Positions 34,666-43,514 of a stretch of DNA of 64,000 nucleotides are shown here, in pieces. The translations under genes and the position numbers were made by a program. The notes beneath the pieces are model-generated. The model made no database searches, was not told the DNA's origin, and worked only from the letters and a program-made list of their open reading frames with translations. Location: contig JADJQZ010000001.1 in assembly GCA_016712465.1 (NCBI GenBank), positions 620,001 through 684,000 on the forward strand, in the 5' to 3' direction. This DNA comes from Candidatus Obscuribacter sp. GTDB taxonomy: Bacteria > Cyanobacteriota > Vampirovibrionia > Obscuribacterales > Obscuribacteraceae. Within the stretch, counting starts at the first letter, position 1, and each line of letters opens with the position of its first letter.

Positions 34666-36900
34666 TTGAGTCTATCCCATAAGCCAGGTGCTGCTTTCGG
34701 CGCGAAATTGGCTGAACTGCGAGTCGAACTTCTGGCCTTCCTGCTTTTCTCTCTGGCGGCTCTGCTAGCGGCCTCATTCTATGTGGGCGGCGAACGGTTC
34801 TTCTATATCAGTGACTTCAATTTTTACCACTACGCCTGTATTTCCACCTGGGAGTTGTGGGCTACCAAGGCCTGGATAGTGCCGCTCTTCTTGTACTTCA
34901 GTACCAAGATGACCCACAATCTTCTGTTTACGGCTTTGCCGTCTCTTTTGATGGTCCTGGGCGGACCCGGTCGGGTGTCGTATATCGTCTCCCTCATGGC
35001 CAGTTTTACCTTGCCCTATCTGTTGGCTCTGGCGCTGGTGTTGCGTCAGACCGTGCCATCGGAACAGAAGCGAACTCGCACCGTGCTCTGGCTCATGACA
35101 CTCTTGGCGGTGGCATTGCTGCCGGTCTTCTTCGTGCCCGTGCTGCGGGGCTATCCCGATAATCTGGCGGCTCTGCCTTCCATTATTGCCGTCTTCCTCT
35201 ATTTGAAGGCTGAGCGCAAGCTTTCCACCCGGCTTTGCGTGAAAATTGGTTTACTCTTAGCGTTTGCGCCCCTGGTACGGCGGCACTACTTCTATTCCGA
35301 TATTGCCTGTTTACTTGCCCTATTTATCGATCAGGTTCTCTTTCACCGGGGCAGTGGTCTCAAGTTAGACAAGCAGGCCGCCCTTGTCTTCAAGCACTTT
35401 GCCCTGATTGGATTTTCCATGGTGGGCTTCCTTGCTACTTTCGGCATACTCTTTTTGCAGCAGGTGGTCTTTGCTGCCAATTACAGCACTCTTTATCGAT
35501 CGGCGGCGACGCCGGCGGCGGAGTGCATGGGTTATTTCTTCACGGCTTTCAGCATTCCGGTTGTCCTCATGGCCCTGGCCGGTTTTGCCATGGCACTGGG
35601 TGACAAGCGATTTGATCACGCCGGTGTAAGGTTCCTGGCTATTTACTCACTTTCGCTGGCCTTGATCTGGCCCCTGTTAGGTACCCATGTGGCCCAGCAC
35701 TACCTGCTCTATTGGATGCCCCTGGTGGTTTTCGGCAATTCCCTCTTTCTCTTTCAAATTGTGGAAGCGGTGAAGCTTAGATGGTTGATGGCGCCGATTC
35801 TGGCTCTGGGTGCGGTAAACCTGATGCTTGGTTATATGCCCTATGAGACCTTGCGAGAAAAATTGCCCTTTCGAATTGCTCGTTTTGGTATGCTGCGCAC
35901 GCCGCTTGCCAGGGGCGATGCCCTCAGTCTTGCTTTCAGTCCGGCTTACGGCCCTTTGCGCCGCAATGATTTTGAAGAAGTGCACCGGCTGGTCGAGTAT
36001 CTGCGCACCAATGTATCGAAACACGGCAAGGTCTTTGCCGGGGTTTCCTGGGATGCCGCCGAAGCCGATGCCCTGCGTAATGCCGAAAGATACTTCTATG
36101 GTCGCAACCAGCAGAATCTTAAGCTGCTAAACCAGCCTTATGCCGATTCTTCAGAAAGCTATCCCTTGGAGCGCATGCTCAATGCCGAGTATATTCTCAT
36201 GGCTACTCCGGTCTTTTATCTCTATTCCAAACCCGGTGAGTATCTGGCTGATGTCTTTGTTGATGTGTTCGAAGGGGGCTGGCCCTTCAGCCGGGACTTT
36301 CAATGTTTACCGCAGGACTATAAGCTGGACGGCGGCTATACCCTCAAGCTCTACAAGCGCCTGCGTCCCACACCACCGGCAGTGGCGGTAACCACCCTCG
36401 AGCGCATGGCTGATTTTGTGCCGAATGTGCCAGGGGGACAACCCATCTGGCTCAATACCGATAATTGTTGTGAGACCGTAGGCGAGAGCAAGCGTGATTA
36501 CTTTACTTTCAGACCGGATGGCGCGGTGCTTAAGACTGGAGAGAAGTCGGAGCCTCCTGGTCATTACTTACTCAGTTCGAAAGTCTATCAGGGAGAGGTT
36601 ACCGTTAGTGCCGCTGCTTCTCTGCCTGAGACCGATGAGTATAGAGATGCCGCCGTCAGCCTGGCGGAGGCGCAGAAGCGCTTGACCGGCTTGCCCCATC
36701 AGGCGGTGCTTGCTTGCTACGGAGAAGATGGTTCATTGCTGACCACAGCCCAGTCTGATTTTCAGTTTCCCGGTACCTTCAAGTTATCGACACGTTTGGA
36801 CAAGCCGGCTTATCTGGTCTTGAGTTTGAGGCGTGGCGAGAAAGAAGCGCTCTTCCTCGATCAGATAGAACTTAAGTCACTCAAGATTGAAGCTCATTGA
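34666..36900 (+). CDS. Large GT-C-like membrane protein with C-terminal soluble domain
   Basis: 744 residues. About ten to eleven helices occupy 20-400, beginning with an aromatic/acidic loop (FYISDFNFYHYACISTWELW) in the place of the GT-C catalytic loop. Residues 420-744 are soluble, with a mixed alpha/beta part and a final beta-sandwich-like part resembling a carbohydrate-binding module. The combination fits an envelope glycosyltransferase or oligosaccharyltransferase-like protein, but no exact family is recognised. The start is TTG at 34666; no ATG lies before the first helix. Converges with the small Ser/Pro-rich gene. Confidence 0.72.
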   Translation: MSLSHKPGAAFGAKLAELRVELLAFLLFSLAALLAASFYVGGERFFYISDFNFYHYACISTWELWATKAWIVPLFLYFSTKMTHNLLFTALPSLLMVLGGPGRVSYIVSLMASFTLPYLLALALVLRQTVPSEQKRTRTVLWLMTLLAVALLPVFFVPVLRGYPDNLAALPSIIAVFLYLKAERKLSTRLCVKIGLLLAFAPLVRRHYFYSDIACLLALFIDQVLFHRGSGLKLDKQAALVFKHFALIGFSMVGFLATFGILFLQQVVFAANYSTLYRSAATPAAECMGYFFTAFSIPVVLMALAGFAMALGDKRFDHAGVRFLAIYSLSLALIWPLLGTHVAQHYLLYWMPLVVFGNSLFLFQIVEAVKLRWLMAPILALGAVNLMLGYMPYETLREKLPFRIARFGMLRTPLARGDALSLAFSPAYGPLRRNDFEEVHRLVEYLRTNVSKHGKVFAGVSWDAAEADALRNAERYFYGRNQQNLKLLNQPYADSSESYPLERMLNAEYILMATPVFYLYSKPGEYLADVFVDVFEGGWPFSRDFQCLPQDYKLDGGYTLKLYKRLRPTPPAVAVTTLERMADFVPNVPGGQPIWLNTDNCCETVGESKRDYFTFRPDGAVLKTGEKSEPPGHYLLSSKVYQGEVTVSAAASLPETDEYRDAAVSLAEAQKRLTGLPHQAVLACYGEDGSLLTTAQSDFQFPGTFKLSTRLDKPAYLVLSLRRGEKEALFLDQIELKSLKIEAH

Positions 36901-36926
36901 TGTAAAGGTCGGCTTCCAGCACATCT

Positions 36927-37547
36927 CTACTGCGGCGGTGCGCCTTGCTGTTGGTTGTTATTGTAGTTACTTCCCGGCGGCAGCGAGGCGTCTGAACCGG
37001 CGCTGGTATTGTCCTGGCTCGAATTCGAAGACGGTGCCGGCAATGTTTCTGGAATGCCTGACTTGCTGCCGCTGTCACTTCCCGTCGATAGACTGGGCAT
37101 GCTTGGCATGGGCATTTCCTGCATTGGTTTTTCTTGCAGCGGCATGTTTTTGCAGGAGTGTTCGGCGGTGCTGCCGTTCTCTTGCTCCCGGTGCTTGAGA
37201 ATAGTTTCCGGCTTATTACCTTTATTGCTGTTCTCTTCCGGGTTTGGTTTGGCTTTCACTTCATAGCCCTTACCATCCTGATCCATCTTCAGGTCAATTT
37301 TGGGTAAATGCTGAGAGTCGTTTTTTGATTCTCTCTGGTACTGGCGCAGGGCATCCAGTTGTTCACCCATGCTCATGCCCTTGAGGGCGTGACCGGCGTC
37401 GCAGCCCTGTCTTGTGCGCATGGATTCGGAGACATCCGAATTTCTGTCACCACTGGATATAGCCTGGTTGAGTTGCTTCGAGAGGGTATTATTAAAACTG
37501 GGCGGCGCGATATAGGTGTCGGTATTGGATCTGCCAAAGTCAGCCAT
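36927..37547 (-). CDS. Low-complexity Ser/Asn/Pro/Met-rich protein of unknown function
   Basis: 206 residues with no signal peptide or membrane helix. The first 60 residues are mildly helical. After that the chain is rich in Ser, Asn, Gln, Pro and Met (PMQEMPMPSMPSL, NNNQQQGAPPQ), so it is probably disordered. GGAGG 6 bases before the ATG makes it a real gene. No family recognised; a secreted, surface or scaffolding role cannot be told apart. Confidence 0.6.
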   Translation of the reverse strand: MADFGRSNTDTYIAPPSFNNTLSKQLNQAISSGDRNSDVSESMRTRQGCDAGHALKGMSMGEQLDALRQYQRESKNDSQHLPKIDLKMDQDGKGYEVKAKPNPEENSNKGNKPETILKHREQENGSTAEHSCKNMPLQEKPMQEMPMPSMPSLSTGSDSGSKSGIPETLPAPSSNSSQDNTSAGSDASLPPGSNYNNNQQQGAPPQ

Positions 37548-37673
37548 GATAGCCTCCAGTCAAAGAAAACAGTAAGAGTGAAATTGGGACCGTGAGCGTG
37601 GACTTTTCTTGAATGCAATTAGACCGCCGGCTGCGTGAAAATCACTGGAAAGTTTCTTGACCGGTGCTTTCCG

Positions 37674-38996
37674 TCAAGGGCCTTCTTGCAGCATTTCAAC
37701 GAGCCTCGGCACAATAGTGTCGCCGTTTCGCCGCAGTCCGTCGTGCTCAAACTCGTTTGTGATCCAGAGCTGGATGTCTTTAATTTGAGACGCCGTTTGC
37801 TTCGAGAGTTCCCTGTCTACATACATATCATTGAAGTAGAGGGCAGCGGCGCAGGGCACAGTGTTCTTGCTGAGTTGCGAGGGGTCGTAGAGGCTGTCCC
37901 AATCTTCATATTCAGCCAGCTTCTCGGCTACTGCTCGCAAAGGTTTGAGGCAGTTGTATTCTTCGAACATCCATGGATAGATCATTTCGCCGGTGAAAAG
38001 CGGCGGGTCTGCTTCCTCGTTGAACTGAGGGAAGTGACTGAGCAGGCGCTCTGCCGACCAGTTGGAAGCCTGCCCCTGGCAGTAAATGGCTTCATGGAGG
38101 AGGGCATAAATGGGGTTTGTATTGAAGTGCAAAAGATTAGTCAGGTAACTTTTGAAGTAGAAGGAAAGTTCGCTGTCGTTATCCGGGCGGAAGGCTCTTT
38201 CCAAAAGGTAGTGTAGAGCCGTCATGCCGCCGCCTGTAAAGCCGAAGTTGAGACCGGCTTGCAATAAGCGTCTTCGGCTGAGAATTTCGCCGGTAGGTAG
38301 AAACTCCTGTTTGCTCTCGAGCATTGCCACAAGTTTCTTCAGGAGCGGTCCGTCTTGTGGAAAGCGTTTGTAATAGAGTGCATTCTTCTCCAGCACCCGC
38401 GGGTAGAGGGCCAGGTAGACTTGATCCGGGTTTTGTGAAAGTGGCGGCAGACCTCCCGTGATGAGGGCGCCGCTCAAGCCCTGCGGCGCAAAGGAAAGAT
38501 AGGTGGTGGTGCAGAAGCCGCCGAAGCTCTGGCCCAGAACCGTCCAGGGTCTGCCGCCGGTGATGGTGGCGCGAACCAATTCACAGTCTTTGACTATCGA
38601 ATCGGCGCGGAAATTCTTGAGGTAATGCAATTGCGCGTTTGTGTCTCTGGCAGCCAGGCTTTCGTGGCAAACCGGGCTACTGAGACCGGTGCCTCGCTGA
38701 TCTAGCAGTAAGACTCGGTAATCCATGGCCAGAACGGCTTTGATCCAGCCCTCCGCGCTCTCTGGCCGGGGCGATTCAAAGCCGGGGCCGCCTTGCAAAA
38801 ATAGTATGTAAGGTTTCTCCGCCGGTTTGCCGTCCTCGTCCTTGAGGCTGCGCAGTTCTCTGGCAAAGAGGGTAATCGTCTCATTCGTTTTTTTGTTGGA
38901 GCGCTTGTCATAAGAGAGCGGCACCTGAAAGAAATGCTTGATGGTAATCAGATCGGCTATTTTGCTCTTAGTTTCTTTGTGGTCCAATGGCGACAA
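37674..38996 (-). CDS. S33-family prolyl aminopeptidase (alpha/beta hydrolase)
   Basis: 440 residues. The oxyanion motif QGGPG (68-72; HGGPG in most members), LDQRGTGLSSP (98-108), nucleophile elbow GQSFGG with Ser157, and a C-terminal His in EFEHDGLR match proline iminopeptidase / tripeptidyl aminopeptidase enzymes that remove N-terminal Pro. A large cap of about 180 residues lies between Ser157 and the final Asp/His. No signal peptide, so cytosolic. TTG start with GAGGAA upstream. 23 bp after the GT-C gene at 39020-40672 on the same strand. Confidence 0.9.
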   Translation of the reverse strand: MSPLDHKETKSKIADLITIKHFFQVPLSYDKRSNKKTNETITLFARELRSLKDEDGKPAEKPYILFLQGGPGFESPRPESAEGWIKAVLAMDYRVLLLDQRGTGLSSPVCHESLAARDTNAQLHYLKNFRADSIVKDCELVRATITGGRPWTVLGQSFGGFCTTTYLSFAPQGLSGALITGGLPPLSQNPDQVYLALYPRVLEKNALYYKRFPQDGPLLKKLVAMLESKQEFLPTGEILSRRRLLQAGLNFGFTGGGMTALHYLLERAFRPDNDSELSFYFKSYLTNLLHFNTNPIYALLHEAIYCQGQASNWSAERLLSHFPQFNEEADPPLFTGEMIYPWMFEEYNCLKPLRAVAEKLAEYEDWDSLYDPSQLSKNTVPCAAALYFNDMYVDRELSKQTASQIKDIQLWITNEFEHDGLRRNGDTIVPRLVEMLQEGP

Positions 38997-39019
38997 TTTC
39001 GATTCCTCTTATTTATAGA

Positions 39020-40672
39020 TCAGTTTTTTAGTTTGAAGACGGTAACTTCATAGGAGGCGGCGCTGCCTTTGTAGAGCCCGGTGGTTTCGATGGTGTAGCG
39101 AGAAGCCAGATGCTGCATGAAACTGTCGCCCAGTTCTTTGACGGGCATGAATTTAGAGGTCGGCTTGTAGGTGTCTCTGATTAGAACCAGGCGTGTCTTG
39201 CCTTTCTCGATGGCGCCGTCGATTAGTTTCTGATGCAACTGATTGAGGTCCTTGACCTGGCACCAGGCTACATCTTCTTCGTGCTTGATGGGGCGGGTGC
39301 CCGCTTCCGGACAGGTAAAGCCGTAAACCAGAGGCATTTGCCCCGCTTTCAAGTTGGCGTCATGCTTGAGGTAGAAGTCGAGGATCATGCCCACAAAATC
39401 GGGTGCTGTGTAGAAGACGGCATCTTTGTAGCGACCGGCGCTTATCTCTCTGGCTATTTGCCTGAGACCGGAACGGTCTTTCTCGGCCAAAAGGCGAACC
39501 TCCCAAAAGGAGCCGGCCAGGCAGGCGGGCAGAAGACAGATTAAGACTATTTTGCGAAGTTTGCCTTTGCAGACCGACAGCAGTAAAGTGGCTAAAAGTG
39601 CCGATGTGAGCGGCACAAGGGGGCTCAAGTAGCGCACATAGCCGAACATATAGGGCGTAATGTAGCCGTAGGCGGCGCAGGAAATTAACACGATCAAAAG
39701 GGCGGACATGACTTTGAAGCTGACCGCTGAATTTAGCTGAGGGCGGAAGAGCGGTGCTTTCCCTCTCATTTTTTTGATGACCGCGAAGGGCAGGGTGAGG
39801 AGGCCTGCGGCGGCCGAGACCAGAACGAGCAAATAGGATGGTACTACCGGTAGAGGCATCATGGCTGCCAGGTTCCCGGCCATGACATGGGCGAAGTGAC
39901 TGAGGGGCGTGGGATCGGCCCAGGGCGTGCCGACATTTTTGTGATAGAGGAGCACCGGCAACCAGGGAATAAGCGTGGTCAGGCTGAGGGCCAGTGGCAG
40001 AAGGGCCGGGGCGGCCGCTCGGCTGGGCTTTGCTTCGGCATCTTTGTAGAGCAGGCAGAGCACCATGAGAATGCCTATATAGAAGATTGCCGTATAGTGC
40101 GTGTAAACCAGGGCTGTGGCGGCCAGGAAGAGCATGACGGCTCCAAGCCTGGCAACCGGACCTTGGAAGTACTGCCAGTAGAGAAGCAGCACCAGGCTGA
40201 GGAGCAAGCCCGCCAGACTATAGGTACGCGCTTCGTGGCTGTAGATTATGGCAAGCGGCGAAACTGCCTGGAAAAATGCTGCCAGAAGAGCGCAGGCCCT
40301 GGCTTCCGTTTGCTTGTCGTGCTTCGAGCCGACCATGGTCAGGGTGAGTAGATAGGTAAGGGGGATGGTGAGGGTGCCGAAAATGAAAGAGGGTAAGGCC
40401 ATGGTCACCGAATTGATGCCGGCCATGGTCACCAGCCCCTTGAGGGCTAGAAAGTAAAGGGGCGGGCTCATCTCATATTCTTTGATGCGGCGTACCATTT
40501 CCGCCAGGTTCTGGGCTTCCACCACACTGGCAGTGCAGGCGTCATCTAGAGTCAGACCGATGTTGAGGAGGACGGCCCGCAAGAGGGCTCCCAGAAGGCA
40601 GAGTGCTACCAGCAAGACCAGGGTGAACCGGCTAATTGTGCGCTTTTCATTTTCCTGGGCGGGCTGGTTCAC
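39020..40672 (-). CDS. GT39/ArnT-like (PMT_2) membrane glycosyltransferase
   Basis: 550 residues with eleven to twelve helices. The first loop has LTLDDACTASVVEA, an Asp pair in the GT-C catalytic position, then SPPLYFLALKGL and IIYSHEARTYSLAGLL, the E-x-R-x-Y motif of PMT_2 proteins. A soluble C-terminal domain (about 390-550) follows. Its GTG start overlaps the stop of the upstream frameshifted GT-C gene by 4 bp (GTGA), giving translational coupling. Predicted envelope sugar transfer; acceptor unknown. Confidence 0.85.
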   Translation of the reverse strand: MNQPAQENEKRTISRFTLVLLVALCLLGALLRAVLLNIGLTLDDACTASVVEAQNLAEMVRRIKEYEMSPPLYFLALKGLVTMAGINSVTMALPSFIFGTLTIPLTYLLTLTMVGSKHDKQTEARACALLAAFFQAVSPLAIIYSHEARTYSLAGLLLSLVLLLYWQYFQGPVARLGAVMLFLAATALVYTHYTAIFYIGILMVLCLLYKDAEAKPSRAAAPALLPLALSLTTLIPWLPVLLYHKNVGTPWADPTPLSHFAHVMAGNLAAMMPLPVVPSYLLVLVSAAAGLLTLPFAVIKKMRGKAPLFRPQLNSAVSFKVMSALLIVLISCAAYGYITPYMFGYVRYLSPLVPLTSALLATLLLSVCKGKLRKIVLICLLPACLAGSFWEVRLLAEKDRSGLRQIAREISAGRYKDAVFYTAPDFVGMILDFYLKHDANLKAGQMPLVYGFTCPEAGTRPIKHEEDVAWCQVKDLNQLHQKLIDGAIEKGKTRLVLIRDTYKPTSKFMPVKELGDSFMQHLASRYTIETTGLYKGSAASYEVTVFKLKN

Positions 40673-41961
40673 CGGCTTGCCTCGCGCTCTAAGAGAATGA
40701 AATCGCCGCTGTCCTGCAAGACGCGACAGGCGGCAAGCTCGCCTGCCAGGCCATGATTTTTCAAGTATTCCAGAAAGTCTACATCGCCCATGCCGAAAGC
40801 TTCCCGGCGTCTGACCAGGATAAAGCGTGGTTTCATCCTGATCATGTCTGCTCTGGTATTGCTGAAGAGTTCTGCTAACTGAGCCTGTGCCCTGGTTTTC
40901 TCAGATTCGCTTCTGGCGGTGCGAATTTGGTATTCGAGCATGGGGCAGGCGAAGAGCCAGAGATATCTTGAACCGGGTGCCAGCGAAAATTTCAGGGCGG
41001 TCTTAAACCAGGGTGTATCGGATGTATCAAGCAGCAGGGCCCGGTCGCCCGGGCGGGCTGTTTTGGCCAGCACGGTCTCCCATGGTCTTAACCAGTGTGC
41101 TTCCACCGAAGCGGTAAAAAAGTGGTTCAGGCTCTGGAAAAGAAGAACAGCAAGTAAGAGCGCCAGAGCCTTGAGCCGGGGCTTTACCTTTGGCAGTTTG
41201 GCCAGCCAGACCGCAAGGACTGCCACAAAAATAAAGCACTCGAAAAGGTAGAGCGGCAGGGCATGATAGTTCCAAAATTTTTGTTGCAGTTCGATATTGG
41301 CTAGACATGCTGAAAGCAAAATAGCCAGTGGCGCTCTCAAACCGAGGCGGCGCGGCAGCAAGAGCAGGCAGGGCAGGGCCAGGAAGTAGGCTCCCAGGGC
41401 AAAGCGCCAGATCAAATTAACCACGGTGTCTCTCACTATATTGAACGCCGCGTAGCCGCGCACTATAAGTGGTGCCATGTAATGAAAATAGATTTCCCTC
41501 ACGGCGGCAGGTAAGAAGAGAAAATGTAGCCCGTAAAGAACCATGGGCAGAAGGGCCGTCAGGGTTTCACGGCAGAAAAGCAAAGCCGGCTTGCGGTATC
41601 TGGCCAGCCAGTAAAGCTCCAGCAGGAAGGGCGGCAGGAGGAAGTGGGGTTTGAAGCAGAGCATCAGTCCCATGAGAAAACCAACGCAGCCCTCCAGGGC
41701 GCCCGCTTTCCACTGGGCAAGACCTTGCTCGCGGCACTGAAAGCGGCCGTAGCGCAAAAGCACGAAGGGCAAAAGGAAGAGACAATAGAGATGCTCCCTC
41801 TGTCCATAATCGAGACCGGCGAGCGCGTTGACCAGTACCGGCGCCAGGAGGGTGGGAGGCGTCAGCAGGGTGGTGTCGAGACCGGCGCCATTGAGCTTTC
41901 GAAGAACCCCGTAGCAAAGGAGCCAGCGAAAGGAGGCAATAGGCACCGGTGAACAATGCAC
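40669..41961 (-). CDS. C-terminal reading frame of a frameshifted GT-C membrane glycosyltransferase
   Basis: 430-codon frame holding about eight helices and a C-terminal soluble domain. The motif LDYGQREHLYCLFLLPFVLL is a known GT-C signature, as is the KPHFLLPPFLLEL loop. The first residues of this frame up to about 41935 do not look natural and have no ribosome site. The real N terminus is encoded in another frame by 41567-42352, so this is the larger part of one gene of about 560 codons split by a single frameshift near 41880-41945. Overlaps the next gene by GTGA, which indicates an intact operon design. Confidence 0.75.
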   Translation of the reverse strand: MHCSPVPIASFRWLLCYGVLRKLNGAGLDTTLLTPPTLLAPVLVNALAGLDYGQREHLYCLFLLPFVLLRYGRFQCREQGLAQWKAGALEGCVGFLMGLMLCFKPHFLLPPFLLELYWLARYRKPALLFCRETLTALLPMVLYGLHFLFLPAAVREIYFHYMAPLIVRGYAAFNIVRDTVVNLIWRFALGAYFLALPCLLLLPRRLGLRAPLAILLSACLANIELQQKFWNYHALPLYLFECFIFVAVLAVWLAKLPKVKPRLKALALLLAVLLFQSLNHFFTASVEAHWLRPWETVLAKTARPGDRALLLDTSDTPWFKTALKFSLAPGSRYLWLFACPMLEYQIRTARSESEKTRAQAQLAELFSNTRADMIRMKPRFILVRRREAFGMGDVDFLEYLKNHGLAGELAACRVLQDSGDFILLEREASR

Positions 41962-42352
41962 CGCTCAGGGCTAATTGAAATCCTGGCAAAATTCCTTGCG
42001 CACTTACCGCCGGACTGAGAGCGGCGGCAAAGGGGCCGAGGGCCGGCGCCAGCATTGCCGGCAAGAAGCTCAAATACATGATCAGGGGCGGGTTCAGGTC
42101 TTGAAAGTCCACATAAGGCAAAAGCCCTTCCTGGAGGAATTGACCACACTGCAGGTACATTGCCGTATCACCGACAATGGCCAGGGGATTGAGGCAGTAT
42201 TGCAGGCAACCCAGAACCGTAAGCAGGAGGGCGCCTGCGCTATAGAAGCCCAGGAGGCTATTTGACCCGGCTTTAGCCTCAGGCAGTGCGTTAGACTTGG
42301 AACCTTCCTCGCCGTCAATAGAATCGGATTCGGAGTCTGAAACTGAGGTCAA
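41567..42352 (-). pseudogene. N-terminal reading frame of the same frameshifted GT-C gene
   Basis: Only the first 140 codons or so look real. They comprise an acidic Ser/Asp-rich cytoplasmic start (VSDSESDSIDGEEG), one helix, then the GT-C loop GDTAMYLQCGQFLQEGLLPY and LNPPLIMYLSFLPAM, typical of the family. After FTGAYCLLS the frame turns into Arg/Pro/Ala-rich sequence that shadows the other frame. Joining it to the frame at 40669-41961 restores a normal-length GT-C protein. Starts at a TTG. Whether the shift is genuine or a sequencing error cannot be decided here. Confidence 0.75.
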
Positions 42353-42709
42353 GTCTGAGTGCTTTCCTTTTGGAAGGTCCCGGCGTACTTCTAGATTCTA
42401 CTTGGATTTGAGGGCTGAAATTTCTTCTGACTTCTTTCTTCTGCGGTTGAAAGTTTCACAATTCGTTTACGTGACCTGGATTATTCTCTTACCACGAAGC
42501 AAGCAATTACCGCTCACTTCACTGTTGCCAGGGTGTTACCCCAGACCACTCTGAGTAAGCAAAAAGCCGACGAAATCTACTAGATCTCTGGAAGTTTCCT
42601 TGGGGGAGCTTGGCTGGCGCCTAAAAACGCCAGCCAATTACTATCTACATAAGACCGACGGCAGGAAGGGCTGCTTCAATGATAGCCCCGGTTGTGCTCA
42701 CACTTTCGG
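42353..42709. other. 357-bp intergenic region
   Basis: Lies between the start of the frameshifted GT-C gene and the end of the response regulator gene, so it should hold the GT-C promoter and the regulator's transcript end. A 10-bp hairpin lies at 42610-42637. No coding frame or RNA gene recognised. Confidence 0.55.
42610..42637 (-). terminator. Hairpin downstream of the response regulator gene
   Basis: TTGGCTGGCG (42610-42619) pairs perfectly with CGCCAGCCAA (42628-42637) around an 8-base loop. No T run follows on the minus strand, so termination efficiency is uncertain. Confidence 0.5.
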
Positions 42710-43384
42710 CTACTTGTCTTCAATCAGGTAGCCGGAACCGAGGACTGTTTTGATGAAGTCTTCCTTGCCGACGGTGGCCAGTTGTCTTCTCAAAGTCTTC
42801 ATACAGGTGCGCACGGTGTCTTCCGAAGCTTCGCTGTCGGAGGGCCAGACTGCATCCAGCAGGGCTTTGGCGCCGAAGGGGCGATTGGGATGGCGCATTA
42901 AATATTCAAGCAGGGCGCACTGTTTGGGCATTAGATGCACATTCTGGGGACCAACCTTGACGGTTCTGGTCTCAAGCTCCAATTGCACGCCCTTGAGCAT
43001 TAATTCGGTGGGCAAAAGACCCTTGGGGCGTCTGAGTAGCGAACGAATCCGAGCCGAAAGCTCCCTGACATCGAAGGGTTTGACCAGATAGTCATCGGCG
43101 CCTGAATCCAGCCCTTCCTCCCGGTTAATGATTTCCCCTCTGCCGGTCAGGAAGATAATCGGCGCGCCCCCGCCCTGTTTACGGTATTGTTTGACTACAT
43201 CGAGACCGCTCATGCCGGGTAGACCCCAGTCCATGACCACCACATCGAATTCGAAGCTGGTCAACATCTGCAGGGCGTCTTCACCGGAGTGAACCACTTC
43301 CAGGTTATGGTTCTCGAGAGAAAACCAATCTTCCATACGCTGGGAAAGTTCGAGGTCGTCTTCGACGAGAAGTATTTTTGCCAT
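42710..43384 (-). CDS. OmpR-family response regulator
   Basis: 224 residues: receiver with VEDD (7-10), phosphoacceptor Asp52 (VMDWGLPGMSG), Thr80 and Lys102 (DDYLVKPFDVRELS), then a winged helix (about 125-224) with EDTVRTCMKTLRRQL and GSGYLIEDK. Overall similar to the regulator at 24438. ATG start. It is divergent from the histidine kinase at 43515 with about 130 bp between the starts, a common layout for a cognate pair. Confidence 0.93.
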   Translation of the reverse strand: MAKILLVEDDLELSQRMEDWFSLENHNLEVVHSGEDALQMLTSFEFDVVVMDWGLPGMSGLDVVKQYRKQGGGAPIIFLTGRGEIINREEGLDSGADDYLVKPFDVRELSARIRSLLRRPKGLLPTELMLKGVQLELETRTVKVGPQNVHLMPKQCALLEYLMRHPNRPFGAKALLDAVWPSDSEASEDTVRTCMKTLRRQLATVGKEDFIKTVLGSGYLIEDK

Positions 43385-43514
43385 TACTTTTGAAATTGAG
43401 TGGTTGCTGATTTCCTGGTTGTCTATTATGGTACCCGAATAAATCCATCAAAAGATCCATCAATAAAACTGGGATTGCCCACCCCGCTTAAGTAACTCTT
43501 GGAAAGACCGGAAA

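Noticed and set aside
37635..38216. 193-codon plus-strand frame inside the prolyl aminopeptidase gene
   Set aside because: Fully antisense to a gene with clear S33 motifs; no homologous features.
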